This document shows, one piece after another, positions 7,822-16,259 of a stretch of DNA of 64,000 bases. The position numbers and the translations under genes are program-made. The notes beneath the pieces were generated by a model. The model did not search any database, had not been told where the DNA came from, and worked only from the letters and a program-made list of their open reading frames with translations. Every line of letters starts with the position of its first letter. Within the stretch, counting starts at the first letter, position 1. The stretch is from Litoribrevibacter euphylliae. GTDB taxonomy: Bacteria > Pseudomonadota > Gammaproteobacteria > Pseudomonadales > Litoribrevibacteraceae. The stretch is taken from contig NZ_JBHRSZ010000004.1 in the NCBI RefSeq assembly GCF_042646085.1, positions 496,001 through 560,000 on the forward strand, given 5' to 3'.

Positions 7822-8071
7822 GATGTTGTCCTGTTATTTTTATAGTTATTTACTAAGAGCCTTCGGCGGATTAACGACCTTTGATGGCTTAGTTGAGTAT
7901 GTTTGCATGAAATGGATGACGCGAGAGTGGCCAATGTGGCCATTTGTGAGCTCTTTCCACCCGATGTTTCAGAAAGGTTCAGTTATGACAGGGATAGGGG
8001 CAGAGATGGTATGTCATTTTGACAAGGCTTCTAGCGCTCGTTGAACTAGAGCGGAGTTGTTTAGGCGTTCC
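7822..8071. other. Intergenic region with no gene seen
   Basis: About 250 bases between the divergent-looking starts and ends of two minus-strand units. It must carry the promoter of the PI-PLC-like gene on the minus strand, but no clear -35/-10 pair, operator or convincing coding frame was seen. Confidence 0.4.
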
Positions 8072-8242
8072 CTAATCTTGGTTCTCTTCTGGTTTCTTCT
8101 GACGTTGAGCTTTTTGTTCCTGAACTCTATTGGCTGTCTCAGTGAACCGTTTCATAGCGTCGACACTGAACGTCAGTTCGTCTTCTTTGTTGGGATGCCA
8201 AGATGAAAATGGGCGTCGATGACTTTTCGGTGTGCTGCACAT
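8072..8242 (-). CDS. Small basic hypothetical protein (56 aa)
   Basis: A 56-residue, highly charged protein too short for routine ORF lists. It begins MCSTPKSHRRPF, has a SSWHPNKEDELTFS core and a helical, Gln/Lys-rich C-terminus. Its start lies five bases after the stop of the DUF3179 gene and is preceded by GAGGAA at proper spacing, so it is very probably translated as the last gene of that operon. No function is recognised. Confidence 0.6.
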   Translation of the reverse strand: MCSTPKSHRRPFSSWHPNKEDELTFSVDAMKRFTETANRVQEQKAQRQKKPEENQD

Positions 8243-8247
8243 GATAG

Positions 8248-9426
8248 TTATTCCTCGGATGGCTTATTGTTCGGTGACTCACTCTTCGATGACTTATTCT
8301 TTGATAAATTCTGATAAACCTCTGAGTCGGGATGGAAGGCTATCCAAGCGAACCAAAAAGCGGTTAAGGTAACAATGGTTTGGCCTTTGCTGTCTTCAAT
8401 CCGAGCACTTTGTGTCTCGGGGTTGTAATGAACTCTTAGCGCTTTGCCTTGAAAATTATCGTGCAGTGGGTTGGTGGCTTTTTGCAGTTCTGCGAAAGGG
8501 TAGGCCTTGTAGTGGCCATTCATTTCAATGCCTATGACAAGGGACTTGGGATGATAACGTCGATCCGTGTGGTTCACCGGAAAATAGGTACGCTTGGTTT
8601 TATCGTAATTAGGATAGGGAGTGTTTTGGTAATTGCGCCAATACCCGGTGTCTTCTGATAAAACCAAGGTGTTGGGGTGCCGTTGTTGCCAGTCTTGCCA
8701 GAACGTATGTTCGACAGGAAGACGTTCAAGTATTGTTCCTTTTAATGGACCACTGATGGCTCGGCCTTCAATTTGCGACCACAGAGATTCTGTTTCCCTG
8801 TCGTACATCAATAAGTCACTGTTATAGAGCAGCCCGGAGACGCCAAAGGTCATGCGCTTTTGGGGAGAGCTGGCATTAAACACAATGCCTGTGCCGCAGA
8901 GTGGGCAGAAACTCACGGTAATGGGGTGACCGTCAAGTTCATCGTTTACCAACTCATGATAGTTAAGAATATTGATTGGGTAGGCTTTGGCTTGGTTGTT
9001 GAGTGTTACACCGAGTACTTTATCTGTGGCGTTTAAGTTGGATTCTGAACGAGTGATGAATTCAGGATCATCAATGGCAGGAATACCGTCGCGTGGTGGG
9101 CCGCCATGCATGATTTCATCCGCTGGGATTAACGGTGATTCAATTTTAAAACCGTTCATCTCCATCATGGCTGAGATGCTTTTCTGTATGAGAGGAAAGC
9201 AAAGGATGAGCAATAAGGGATAAATCAACCAGCGGCTGGTTAATACTCTGAAGCTTGCTCGAGCTTTTGGAGCGGCAGCCCATTGGGTAAATCGTAGCTT
9301 AATGCGCTGAGATAGAAAGTGCTGAGATAGAAAGTACCGAGACAGAAAGTACCGAGACAGAAAGTACCGAGACAGAAAGTACCGAGATAGAAAGCGGTGG
9401 GATAATAAACACTGGATGAACGACAT
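8248..9426 (-). CDS. DUF3179 domain-containing membrane-anchored protein
   Basis: A 392-residue protein dominated by a DUF3179 domain (about 100-370), marked by 'HGGPPRDGIPAIDDPEF', 'QAKAYPINILNYHELVND' and the Cys motif FCPLCGTG (Cys174, Cys177). One membrane helix lies at about 66-82, giving a periplasmic catalytic-like part of unknown activity. Oddly, residues 12-41 consist of a five-residue repeat, FLSRY/FLSQH, encoded by a 15-bp DNA repeat (9306-9395). The start is uncertain because no strong Shine-Dalgarno precedes the ATG at 9426 and the repeat may be a recent N-terminal extension. It sits 81 bases after a histidine kinase gene. Confidence 0.85.
   Translation of the reverse strand: MSFIQCLLSHRFLSRYFLSRYFLSRYFLSRYFLSQHFLSQRIKLRFTQWAAAPKARASFRVLTSRWLIYPLLLILCFPLIQKSISAMMEMNGFKIESPLIPADEIMHGGPPRDGIPAIDDPEFITRSESNLNATDKVLGVTLNNQAKAYPINILNYHELVNDELDGHPITVSFCPLCGTGIVFNASSPQKRMTFGVSGLLYNSDLLMYDRETESLWSQIEGRAISGPLKGTILERLPVEHTFWQDWQQRHPNTLVLSEDTGYWRNYQNTPYPNYDKTKRTYFPVNHTDRRYHPKSLVIGIEMNGHYKAYPFAELQKATNPLHDNFQGKALRVHYNPETQSARIEDSKGQTIVTLTAFWFAWIAFHPDSEVYQNLSKNKSSKSESPNNKPSEE
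9306..9395. repeat. 15-bp tandem repeat, six copies, inside the DUF3179 gene
   Basis: Six head-to-tail 15-bp units: two of GCTGAGATAGAAAGT, three of ACCGAGACAGAAAGT and one ACCGAGATAGAAAGC. Because 15 is a multiple of three, the repeat keeps the coding frame and encodes F-L-S-(R/Q)-(Y/H) repeated on the minus strand. Confidence 0.9.
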
Positions 9427-9507
9427 GGTGCCTGTCCCATATTGATTGGTTATTTATTGGACAGGTTGAGTGATAAATAGTTCTTGGCTAACTGAGTGGA
9501 AAAATAG

Positions 9508-11196
9508 CTACGGCCACATATCCATATCGGCATCGTTGGTTTCTGAAGGCTGATTGAGGCTGTTTCGATAAGCTATGATGTCGGACTCGGAGAGGGCTTT
9601 TGGAAGCGTGACTTCAAAACAGCAACCGCCATATTTTGAGTCAATGCAACGAATACTACCGGAGAGCGCTTGCGTAACTAGGTTGTAAACAATATTCAGG
9701 CCTAAACCCAAACCACCCTGGTTACGTTTGGTGGTGTAGAAGGGTTCAAAGATTCGAGCGTGCTCGTCATGTTTAATCCCGATGCCATCGTCACTGACGG
9801 TAATAATGATGGCACTTTGTTTTTCTGAAAGACGTGCTTTGAGATAGATATTACCTGCTTCGTCTTGTTGGAACGCATGCAGAGCCGCATTTTCTACTAA
9901 TGCCTGGATAACTTTGTGCAAGGAACTTTCAAAGGTTTCAATGGTAAAGCCTGTAGGGCACTCCACATGAATGGTCAGGCCACCTCTGAGGTTGCCTCCT
10001 GCCCATTTATTGATGTTCATAAAGCACTCATACAGTTGAACTTCAGCGATACTCTCAATAACCTCTTCTTTCACTGACAGCTCTTTGAAGGTATTGATCA
10101 TGGCACTGATTCGATCAATGTTGTCTTCACTCATGGTCGCTAATGAGTGAATGCTCTCTAAGTGGGTGTTGAGGGTATCTTTAGTCAGCCTTTGGTTATT
10201 GATGTCTTCTCGAATCTGGGTAACGAAGTCGGCTACCGCACTGACCGAGGTTTTACAGACGCCTAGTGGTGTATTGAGCTCGTGCGCTAGACCAACCACC
10301 ATGCCCCCGGTGGCGAGCATTTTTTCTTTTACAATTAATTCTTTTTGGGTGTTTTGTAATTGCTCGATCATGTTGTTTACGTTATTCAGAGCAATGGACA
10401 GTTCATTGTTGGAGCGCTGCAGCTCAGCGGTGCGTTCATTGACTTTGTTTTCGAGTTCTTTATTGAGCGCCGCCAATTGTGAGCGTTCAGACAGGAGTTC
10501 AACTTCGATTTGTTTTCGATTCTCAAACTCCATTTTTAAATTAGATTTCATCTTGTTCAGTGCGGTGGTTACTTCGGATAGTTCATCTTCTCTGTGTGGT
10601 CTTTTGAGTTGGAAGGGCTCGCTATCCAATGAATCAAAAGAGAGGTTACGGGTGTAATTTGCCAACGTAATAAGATGTCGGGTAATCATCAGATGAACCA
10701 GCGACATGATCAAAATCGAAACCATGAAGGTATTGAAAAACTGAATCAATAGAATGTTGAAGGCTTTGTCTTTGATGCGTTCGTAGACGTAGTTGTAATC
10801 CACTTGCACAAACAGTGTGCCTAATTCCTTTTGTTTGTAGAGCAACGGGTAGTCTTTGACTTCGGAGAATTCATTTCGTTTAGGGTTGCCTTCGGAGACC
10901 CGCTCGCCGCCATTCAGAACCACATAGGCATAGCTGATTTCGGGGTAGTTCAGCAGGCCTTTTAATTTGAGTTCAACCTTGGGCCAGTCGAACTCCCATA
11001 AATCCAGTGTAAGTTCTTTTAAATCAACGTTTTGAATGCGAGTTTGGTGATCGTTGATCGCTTCTAGATCTTTTTTGTAGTCGGAATAGAGCAGAATGCA
11101 GGACGTAACAAGAGTAATACCTGTACTAATAACCAAAACAATAAGCAAAAGCCGTATGCTTAGTCTGGAAGGCATATAGCGTTTTAAGTTTTGCAA
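9508..11196 (-). CDS. Membrane sensor histidine kinase
   Basis: A 562-residue histidine kinase. Membrane helices at about 14-37 and 144-171 enclose a periplasmic sensor of roughly 105 residues; a HAMP-like segment and a coiled coil (about 225-292) follow. The phosphorylated His is His305 in GLAHELNTPLG, and the HATPase domain shows N, G1 (SDDGIGI) and G2 (GGLGLGLNIV) boxes. No receiver domain or neighbouring response regulator is present, so its partner lies elsewhere. The start is TTG, supported by AGGAG eight bases upstream. It heads an operon with DUF3179 and the 56-residue protein. Confidence 0.9.
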   Translation of the reverse strand: MQNLKRYMPSRLSIRLLLIVLVISTGITLVTSCILLYSDYKKDLEAINDHQTRIQNVDLKELTLDLWEFDWPKVELKLKGLLNYPEISYAYVVLNGGERVSEGNPKRNEFSEVKDYPLLYKQKELGTLFVQVDYNYVYERIKDKAFNILLIQFFNTFMVSILIMSLVHLMITRHLITLANYTRNLSFDSLDSEPFQLKRPHREDELSEVTTALNKMKSNLKMEFENRKQIEVELLSERSQLAALNKELENKVNERTAELQRSNNELSIALNNVNNMIEQLQNTQKELIVKEKMLATGGMVVGLAHELNTPLGVCKTSVSAVADFVTQIREDINNQRLTKDTLNTHLESIHSLATMSEDNIDRISAMINTFKELSVKEEVIESIAEVQLYECFMNINKWAGGNLRGGLTIHVECPTGFTIETFESSLHKVIQALVENAALHAFQQDEAGNIYLKARLSEKQSAIIITVSDDGIGIKHDEHARIFEPFYTTKRNQGGLGLGLNIVYNLVTQALSGSIRCIDSKYGGCCFEVTLPKALSESDIIAYRNSLNQPSETNDADMDMWP

Positions 11197-11419
11197 ACTT
11201 GCTGGCTCCTTGTACTTTGATCCTTCAACATACTTTTATCAGAAAGGTATTATATTTTTCAAAGTGTAGATGACTTATTAACTTTTAGTGTAAAAAAATC
11301 CTCTATTGATACATCCTTTGTGCTCGTTAAGTTCTTGGATTCTTTGTCTTTCTTTTGAACATTGGCTTTTTTCAGTTGAACTCTGATATTTTTCTTTTGA
11401 ATCTTTGCATTGGAATATT

Positions 11420-12421
11420 ATGGAAACTCGTTATTCGACCTTAGCTTCTTGGTCTTTGGCAATTGTAAAAACGCTTGAAAAGTCGGGCGTGGATGGTGAA
11501 GCCTTGATGAAACAGGCCGAAATGGATATTCAAAGTGTTAAGGAGAATCCGGAAGCCCGTATCCCCATTGAGAAGATGACTCACCTCTGGACGTTGGCTG
11601 AAGAGGCAACTCAGAATCCTGCCTTTGGTTTGAGTGTCAGCGACAATGTGAATCCTCTTCACTTCAGGGCGCTTGGCATGTTGATGATGACCAGCAACAG
11701 CATTGCCGAAACCTTTGAGAAAGTGGTGAAGTATTACTCGTTGATCAGTAACACTGGGCTGGTGGAGCTTGAGCGAACGCCAGAACTGATCGGTTTTAAG
11801 ATTTTGCCGTTGGAGGGCGTTGAAATCAGTACGTTGGCCATTGATGCGTTCTTTGCCAGTGTAGTGGTTTTGTGTGAGCAGGTGTTGCACAGTCGCGCTT
11901 TTGTGGATTCTGTCGAGTTCATCAAATCAGAGCCGAAAAACAAAGAGCCATGGAATGCATTCTTTGAGTCTCAGGTGCGATTTGGGTCAGCCATAAATTG
12001 TCTCTGGATGAAACGAGACATACTGGAAGCCCATTCGGCGTTTGGGGATTCCCGAATGGCACTTTATTCAGAGTCAGTGATTCAGGATTACCTGGAAAAC
12101 ATGCAGCAGGGCAGTTGGCGGGATCGTGTCTACCAAGCCATTCATGCTGCGTTTACTCATGGTGAACCGAGCCTTTCGGAGATCGCAGCGCAGTTGAATA
12201 TTGGTGAGCGTTCCTTAAGTCGACGGCTGAAAGAAGAGAGCACCAGTTTCCGATCTCTATTGGCTGAAAAGCGTAAAGAGCTGGCGGGCTTCTATCTTCG
12301 TAACAGCGATCTGTCAGTCACTGAAGTTGCCTTCAAATTAGGTTTCAGTGATGTCAGTAATTTCAATCGCGCCTGTCAGAACTGGTTTGGTTGTTCGCCA
12401 TCCGCCTACCGAAACGCCTGA
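11420..12421 (+). CDS. AraC-family transcriptional regulator (OruR/ArgR-like N-domain)
   Basis: A 333-residue regulator: an N-terminal arabinose-binding-like domain (about 15-190, with 'NPLHFRALGMLMMTSNSIAETFEKVVKYYSLIS' typical of the OruR group) and a C-terminal AraC DNA-binding domain with two helix-turn-helix motifs (LSEIAAQLNIGERSLSRRLKE and VTEVAFKLGFSDVSNFNRACQNWFGCSPSAYR). The ATG at 11420 is preferred over an in-frame TTG 15 bases upstream. It lies just upstream of the alkylsulfatase gene in the same direction and may control it. Confidence 0.9.
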   Translation: METRYSTLASWSLAIVKTLEKSGVDGEALMKQAEMDIQSVKENPEARIPIEKMTHLWTLAEEATQNPAFGLSVSDNVNPLHFRALGMLMMTSNSIAETFEKVVKYYSLISNTGLVELERTPELIGFKILPLEGVEISTLAIDAFFASVVVLCEQVLHSRAFVDSVEFIKSEPKNKEPWNAFFESQVRFGSAINCLWMKRDILEAHSAFGDSRMALYSESVIQDYLENMQQGSWRDRVYQAIHAAFTHGEPSLSEIAAQLNIGERSLSRRLKEESTSFRSLLAEKRKELAGFYLRNSDLSVTEVAFKLGFSDVSNFNRACQNWFGCSPSAYRNA

Positions 12422-12491
12422 AATGACAGTTCATTGGCAGGTCATGACCAGCCAAAACATTCGATCTTACTTACTATAGGCTTATCTTGGC

Positions 12492-12534
12492 TAATAGTTC
12501 TTGAGTTATAGCCCTTGAATAATAGCTCCTTGAG
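12492..12534. repeat. Three imperfect 14-15-bp tandem repeats before the sulfatase gene
   Basis: Three adjacent units, TAATAGTTCTTGAG, TTATAGCCCTTGAA and TAATAGCTCCTTGAG, fill the end of the AraC-sulfatase intergenic region and stop seven bases before the sulfatase Shine-Dalgarno. They may be regulator half-sites or a small tandem duplication. Confidence 0.5.
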
Positions 12535-12549
12535 TAGGTGAGGTAGATT

Positions 12550-14571
12550 TTGAATTCAGTCAGTAAAACGGTATTAAGTTTAGGCTTGGTTGCGTCTCTT
12601 TTCGGGTGCGATCAAAGCGGCGTCGGCAGCTCTCAAATGCCGCTTTCTAAGGAACAGCCAGATGAACATGGTTTTTCGCCTGCGTCTTCTTTTACAAAAG
12701 AACATCAAGCCTCGGTTATCGACGAGTTACCTTTTGAAGATACCGAAGATTTTGAGCAGTCGAATCGCGGTTTTATCGCTAAGATTCCTGGTCTTCAGGT
12801 AAAGAATCAGCAAGGCCGTGTGATTTGGGATACTCAGGCCTATGAGTTTATCGGTAGCTCTGTGGATGAGACAGACGCGCCTGCATCGGTCAATCCAAGT
12901 TTATGGCGTCAGGCTAAGTTAAATAACTTGCATGGCCTTTATCATATTTCTGAAAACATCTATCAGGTTCGTGGGTTTGACTTGGCCAATATGACCATCA
13001 TCCAAGGTCAAACCGGTTGGATTGTTGTTGACCCGTTAACTACGGCGGAAACGGCCAAAGTCGCGTTAGACTTTGTGAATGAGAAGCTCGGTGAACGCCC
13101 GGTGTCAGCAATTCTCTTTACCCATTCTCATATCGATCATTTTGGTGGTGCCTTAGGTATTGTTTCAAACGATGAATTGGCGCAACGGCCCATTCCGATT
13201 GTGGCGCCTGCCGGGTTTATGGAAGAAGCAACCAGTGAGAACGTGGTGGCGGGTATGGCCATGGGGCGTCGTTCGATGTTTATGTACGGTAAGCGTTTGC
13301 CTAAGTCGGAGCGAGGCCATATAGGTTCTGGTTTAGGGAAAGAGCCAGCCTTTGGTTCCTTCGGTATTTTTGAGCCGAACCTGACCATTTCAGAACCCAC
13401 AGAAACGCATGTTATTGATGGCGTTGATTTTGAGTTTCAAGTGGTATCAGGTTCTGAAGCGCCTTCGGAATTTACTTTCTATATCCCGAAATATAAGGCG
13501 TGGTGTGGCGCAGAAATGGTTTCACGAACCATGCATAACCTATACACCTTGCGAGGTGCCAAGGTTCGGGATGCGCTTAAGTGGAGCGGTTATATCAATG
13601 ATGCCATTGAATATGCTGAAAAAAGTGACTTGTACTTTGGCAGCCACCATTGGCCTATTTGGAAATCCGACAAGATTATTAATTTCCTGAAAGCCCAAAG
13701 AGATACTTACAAATACATTCATGATCAAAGTGTTCGTATGTTGAATGCGGGTTTAACTCCGGAAGAGATCGCAGAGACGCTGACGTTACCTCCGAGTTTG
13801 GCCAAGAACTTCTCCAATCGTGGGTATTACGGCACCGTGAAACATAATGCGAAAGCCATCTATCAAGGTTATATGGGGTGGTTTAATGGTAACCCTGCGT
13901 ACCTTGATCCATTACCACACACTGTGTCTGCGGAAAAATACATTGTCTTGATGGGCGGTGCAGATCAGGTGCTTAGCAACGCTCAAAAATCCTTCGATCA
14001 GGGCGAATATCGTTGGGTGGCTGAGTTACTGAATCATCTGGTGTTTGCTGAACCGGATAACCAAGCAGCGAGAACCTTGCTGGCCAATACCTATGATCAG
14101 TTAGGCTACCAAGCAGAATCTGGCCCGTGGCGCGACGTTTATCTGACCGGAGCATATGAATTACGTCATGGTGCACCTGAGGTCGGTGTGGATATTGCCA
14201 TGATGAAAGGGGTGTTGCGTGAAGCGCCGGTTGAGAATTTCTTTATCTCCATGGCATCGCGATTGATTGGACCGGACGCCTTTGATGAAGATTATAAGAT
14301 CAATATCACCTTCACTGATCTTAATGAAAATTATGTATTGTGGATTGAAAATGCTGTGCTTCATCATCAAAAAGCGGATGTGGCTGGCGATGCCAATGCA
14401 ACCTTGAAAGTGACCCATGAACTGTTCCTGAATATGGCCATTGGCGAAGCAGGCATCAAAGACACCTTGTTCTCGGACGATCTTGAAGTGGACGGCAGTA
14501 AACTGGATTTGGTGAATTTCTTCCGGCTCTTCGATAAACCAAAAGGGATTTTCAATATAGTTGAACCTTAA
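12550..14571 (+). CDS. Alkylsulfatase, metallo-beta-lactamase fold, predicted lipoprotein (SdsA1/BDS1-like)
   Basis: A 673-residue class III alkylsulfatase like Pseudomonas SdsA1, which hydrolyses sulfate esters such as SDS. The two-zinc motif HSHIDH is at 192-197; an N-terminal family signature (W.QA.LNNLHGLYHISENIYQVRGFDLANMTIIQG), a dimerisation region and an SCP-2-like C-terminal domain follow. It begins at TTG, supported by GAGG nine bases upstream, and the signal peptide ends in a lipobox (LFGC, Cys20), so it should be membrane-anchored rather than free. The AraC regulator upstream is the likely controller. Confidence 0.93.
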   Translation: MNSVSKTVLSLGLVASLFGCDQSGVGSSQMPLSKEQPDEHGFSPASSFTKEHQASVIDELPFEDTEDFEQSNRGFIAKIPGLQVKNQQGRVIWDTQAYEFIGSSVDETDAPASVNPSLWRQAKLNNLHGLYHISENIYQVRGFDLANMTIIQGQTGWIVVDPLTTAETAKVALDFVNEKLGERPVSAILFTHSHIDHFGGALGIVSNDELAQRPIPIVAPAGFMEEATSENVVAGMAMGRRSMFMYGKRLPKSERGHIGSGLGKEPAFGSFGIFEPNLTISEPTETHVIDGVDFEFQVVSGSEAPSEFTFYIPKYKAWCGAEMVSRTMHNLYTLRGAKVRDALKWSGYINDAIEYAEKSDLYFGSHHWPIWKSDKIINFLKAQRDTYKYIHDQSVRMLNAGLTPEEIAETLTLPPSLAKNFSNRGYYGTVKHNAKAIYQGYMGWFNGNPAYLDPLPHTVSAEKYIVLMGGADQVLSNAQKSFDQGEYRWVAELLNHLVFAEPDNQAARTLLANTYDQLGYQAESGPWRDVYLTGAYELRHGAPEVGVDIAMMKGVLREAPVENFFISMASRLIGPDAFDEDYKINITFTDLNENYVLWIENAVLHHQKADVAGDANATLKVTHELFLNMAIGEAGIKDTLFSDDLEVDGSKLDLVNFFRLFDKPKGIFNIVEP

Positions 14572-14679
14572 TTTGTTACTCATGTAGTACTATGCTGTGA
14601 CCCGTTGTCATTGGTGGCTTGTTAGACTGAGCGAACATTGAATCAGTCAAGTTAAATCAGTCAATCATAGGAGCAAACA

Positions 14680-15237
14680 ATGGCACGGGTATTAATGATC
14701 ACTGGCGATTTTGTTGAAGATTACGAAAACATGGTGCCGTTCCAGGCACTAATCGCGATGGGGCATCAGGTGGATGCGGTATGTCCTGACAAGAAAGCCG
14801 GTGAATCCATCGCGACCGCCATTCATGATTTTGAAGGCGACCAAACCTACACAGAAAAGCGCGGGCACAACTTTGTACTGAACGCGGACTTTTCTTCTAT
14901 CGACCTTTCTGACTACGATGCGCTTTACTTGCCGGGTGGTCGGGCACCGGAATACCTTCGTTTGAATTCCAAAGTCATTGAAATCATTCAAAGCTTTTCA
15001 GCAAACAACCTGCCGATTGCGGCGATTTGTCATGGCGCTCAGTTATTAACGGCAGCCGGTGTGATTGAAGGTAAGAAAGTCTCCGCGTATCCTGCGTGTG
15101 CGCCTGAAGTGACTTTGGCCGGTGGTGAGTACGTTTCACTGGAAATGGATCAAGCCATCACCGACGGTCAGTTAGTGACAGCCCCGGCATGGCCTGCGCA
15201 TCCTGAATTCTTGAAGCAATTCACGGCGCTGTTTTAA
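14680..15237 (+). CDS. DJ-1/PfpI family protein
   Basis: A 185-residue class I glutamine amidotransferase-like protein of the DJ-1/PfpI family. The nucleophile elbow is AAICHGAQ (Cys117-His118) with a conserved Glu near residue 13 (GDFVEDYE). Such proteins act as proteases, deglycases or glyoxalases; the exact activity is unknown. It follows the alkylsulfatase by 108 bases and is 31 bases upstream of the ribbon-helix-helix gene, so these two may share a transcript. AGGAG precedes the ATG. Confidence 0.9.
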   Translation: MARVLMITGDFVEDYENMVPFQALIAMGHQVDAVCPDKKAGESIATAIHDFEGDQTYTEKRGHNFVLNADFSSIDLSDYDALYLPGGRAPEYLRLNSKVIEIIQSFSANNLPIAAICHGAQLLTAAGVIEGKKVSAYPACAPEVTLAGGEYVSLEMDQAITDGQLVTAPAWPAHPEFLKQFTALF

Positions 15238-15268
15238 TCGCTCGTTTTTCATGTAAGAGGAAGAGAAT

Positions 15269-15661
15269 GTGTGTCAGTTGTTCATTAATGCCGATGAGTC
15301 ATTATGGGTGAGTAAAACCCGTTCGCTGCGAGTGGATGGTGTTGTTACCTCAGTACGTCTTGAAAACTTTTTCTGGGACGTCTTGGAAGAGTTGGCGAGC
15401 CGAGACGGCATGACCGTGACTCAGATGATTTCGAAACTCTATTTGGAATCGATGGATGCGGAACATGACATCAGCAATTTCTCTTCCTTTTTACGTGTCT
15501 GTTGTGGGCGTTATCTGTCGATGACGTCCGATGGGCTGTTGCAACGAGATCTTAACGAACCTCTGGAATCAGTCGATTCTTCTCGCTTGCTGAAGGAAGA
15601 GCAAGCCCACTCCGAATTACGTCAAACCAGACGGCAAAAACAGGGGCAGACATTGAACTAA
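15269..15661 (+). CDS. Ribbon-helix-helix domain protein
   Basis: A 130-residue protein with a ribbon-helix-helix domain (RHH_4 type): strand 'TRSLRVDGVVTSVRLENFFWDVLEELASRDGMTVTQMISKLYLE' at about 17-60, then a polar C-terminus. These small proteins often bind DNA as dimers, but this subgroup lacks a known target. The GTG start has AAGAGGAAG upstream; an overlapping ATG at 15267 is in another frame. It lies close behind the DJ-1 gene. Confidence 0.75.
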   Translation: MCQLFINADESLWVSKTRSLRVDGVVTSVRLENFFWDVLEELASRDGMTVTQMISKLYLESMDAEHDISNFSSFLRVCCGRYLSMTSDGLLQRDLNEPLESVDSSRLLKEEQAHSELRQTRRQKQGQTLN

Positions 15662-15712
15662 TCTTTGTCTTTTTTTCTTGCACACCCCCTTAGAATAAGC
15701 TGTTAAGTACTT

Positions 15713-16072
15713 ATGATGGAATCGCGCAAAATTCTCGTTACAAAGCTAGTTGAGTATAAAGCTCCAATTGGTGATATTTTGGAAGATCTCAAGTCATACG
15801 GCTGGGATTCAGAAATTAACTTGGTAACTCTAACGCCATTTCATCTAATAAATGTACTAGAACGTTTTATCTCTAATGAACTAAGTGATGTCCAAGTTAG
15901 AAATTGGGCAAATGCGATCGAGCATCGAGAGGATATTGGGCTTCTTAGTGAGTACAAGGATACGTTGGATGAAATGATATTTTGGTTAGCTAATCCAGTC
16001 ATCAATTATCCAATAAATAAAGACTTAGCTATACGAGTCATTAAAAATCTAAAGTCAAATAATGTGCAGTAA
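15713..16072 (+). CDS. AT-rich hypothetical protein
   Basis: A 119-residue acidic, soluble protein that I do not recognise. It is mostly helical by pattern (ILEDLKSYGWD, LVTLTPFHLINVLERFISNELSDVQVRNWANAIEHREDIGL, DEMIFWLANPVIN). Its DNA is clearly more AT-rich than the flanking genes and it is followed by an unusual inverted repeat at 16112-16142, which suggests it was acquired. The general shape (small, acidic, single gene) resembles contact-dependent-inhibition or toxin immunity proteins, but no toxin gene is nearby, so this is only a guess. Confidence 0.6.
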   Translation: MMESRKILVTKLVEYKAPIGDILEDLKSYGWDSEINLVTLTPFHLINVLERFISNELSDVQVRNWANAIEHREDIGLLSEYKDTLDEMIFWLANPVINYPINKDLAIRVIKNLKSNNVQ

Positions 16073-16111
16073 GCACTTAACAAGAACTTGTAATCAAATT
16101 TCAGGCTGCTA

Positions 16112-16142
16112 TCACCTTTTTGTACTGCGCACAAAAGGTGAC
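16112..16142. repeat. Inverted repeat behind the AT-rich orphan gene
   Basis: Arms TCACCTTTTTGT and ACAAAAGGTGA (one bulged T) around ACTGCGC. No T run follows, so it is not a typical terminator; it could still form a strong hairpin in the transcript. Confidence 0.5.
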
Positions 16143-16259
16143 GGTTATTATCATTAGTTGAGACGAACTGTTAGATAGGCATCGATCAATCATTGGTTCT
16201 TGATTCAAGAAAGCCTATGATGCTGAGTCTCTTTTCCTAACTTCAAAAGGCATTTCTTC

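Noticed and set aside
7733..8044. A plus-strand frame of 103 codons overlapping the start of the PI-PLC-like gene
   Set aside because: It runs antisense to the signal peptide coding part, lacks a ribosome site, and its composition fits a shadow frame.
9240..9440. A minus-strand frame with L-G-T-F-C repeats over the DUF3179 start
   Set aside because: It is a second frame of the same 15-bp tandem repeat; only the DUF3179 frame leads into a known domain.
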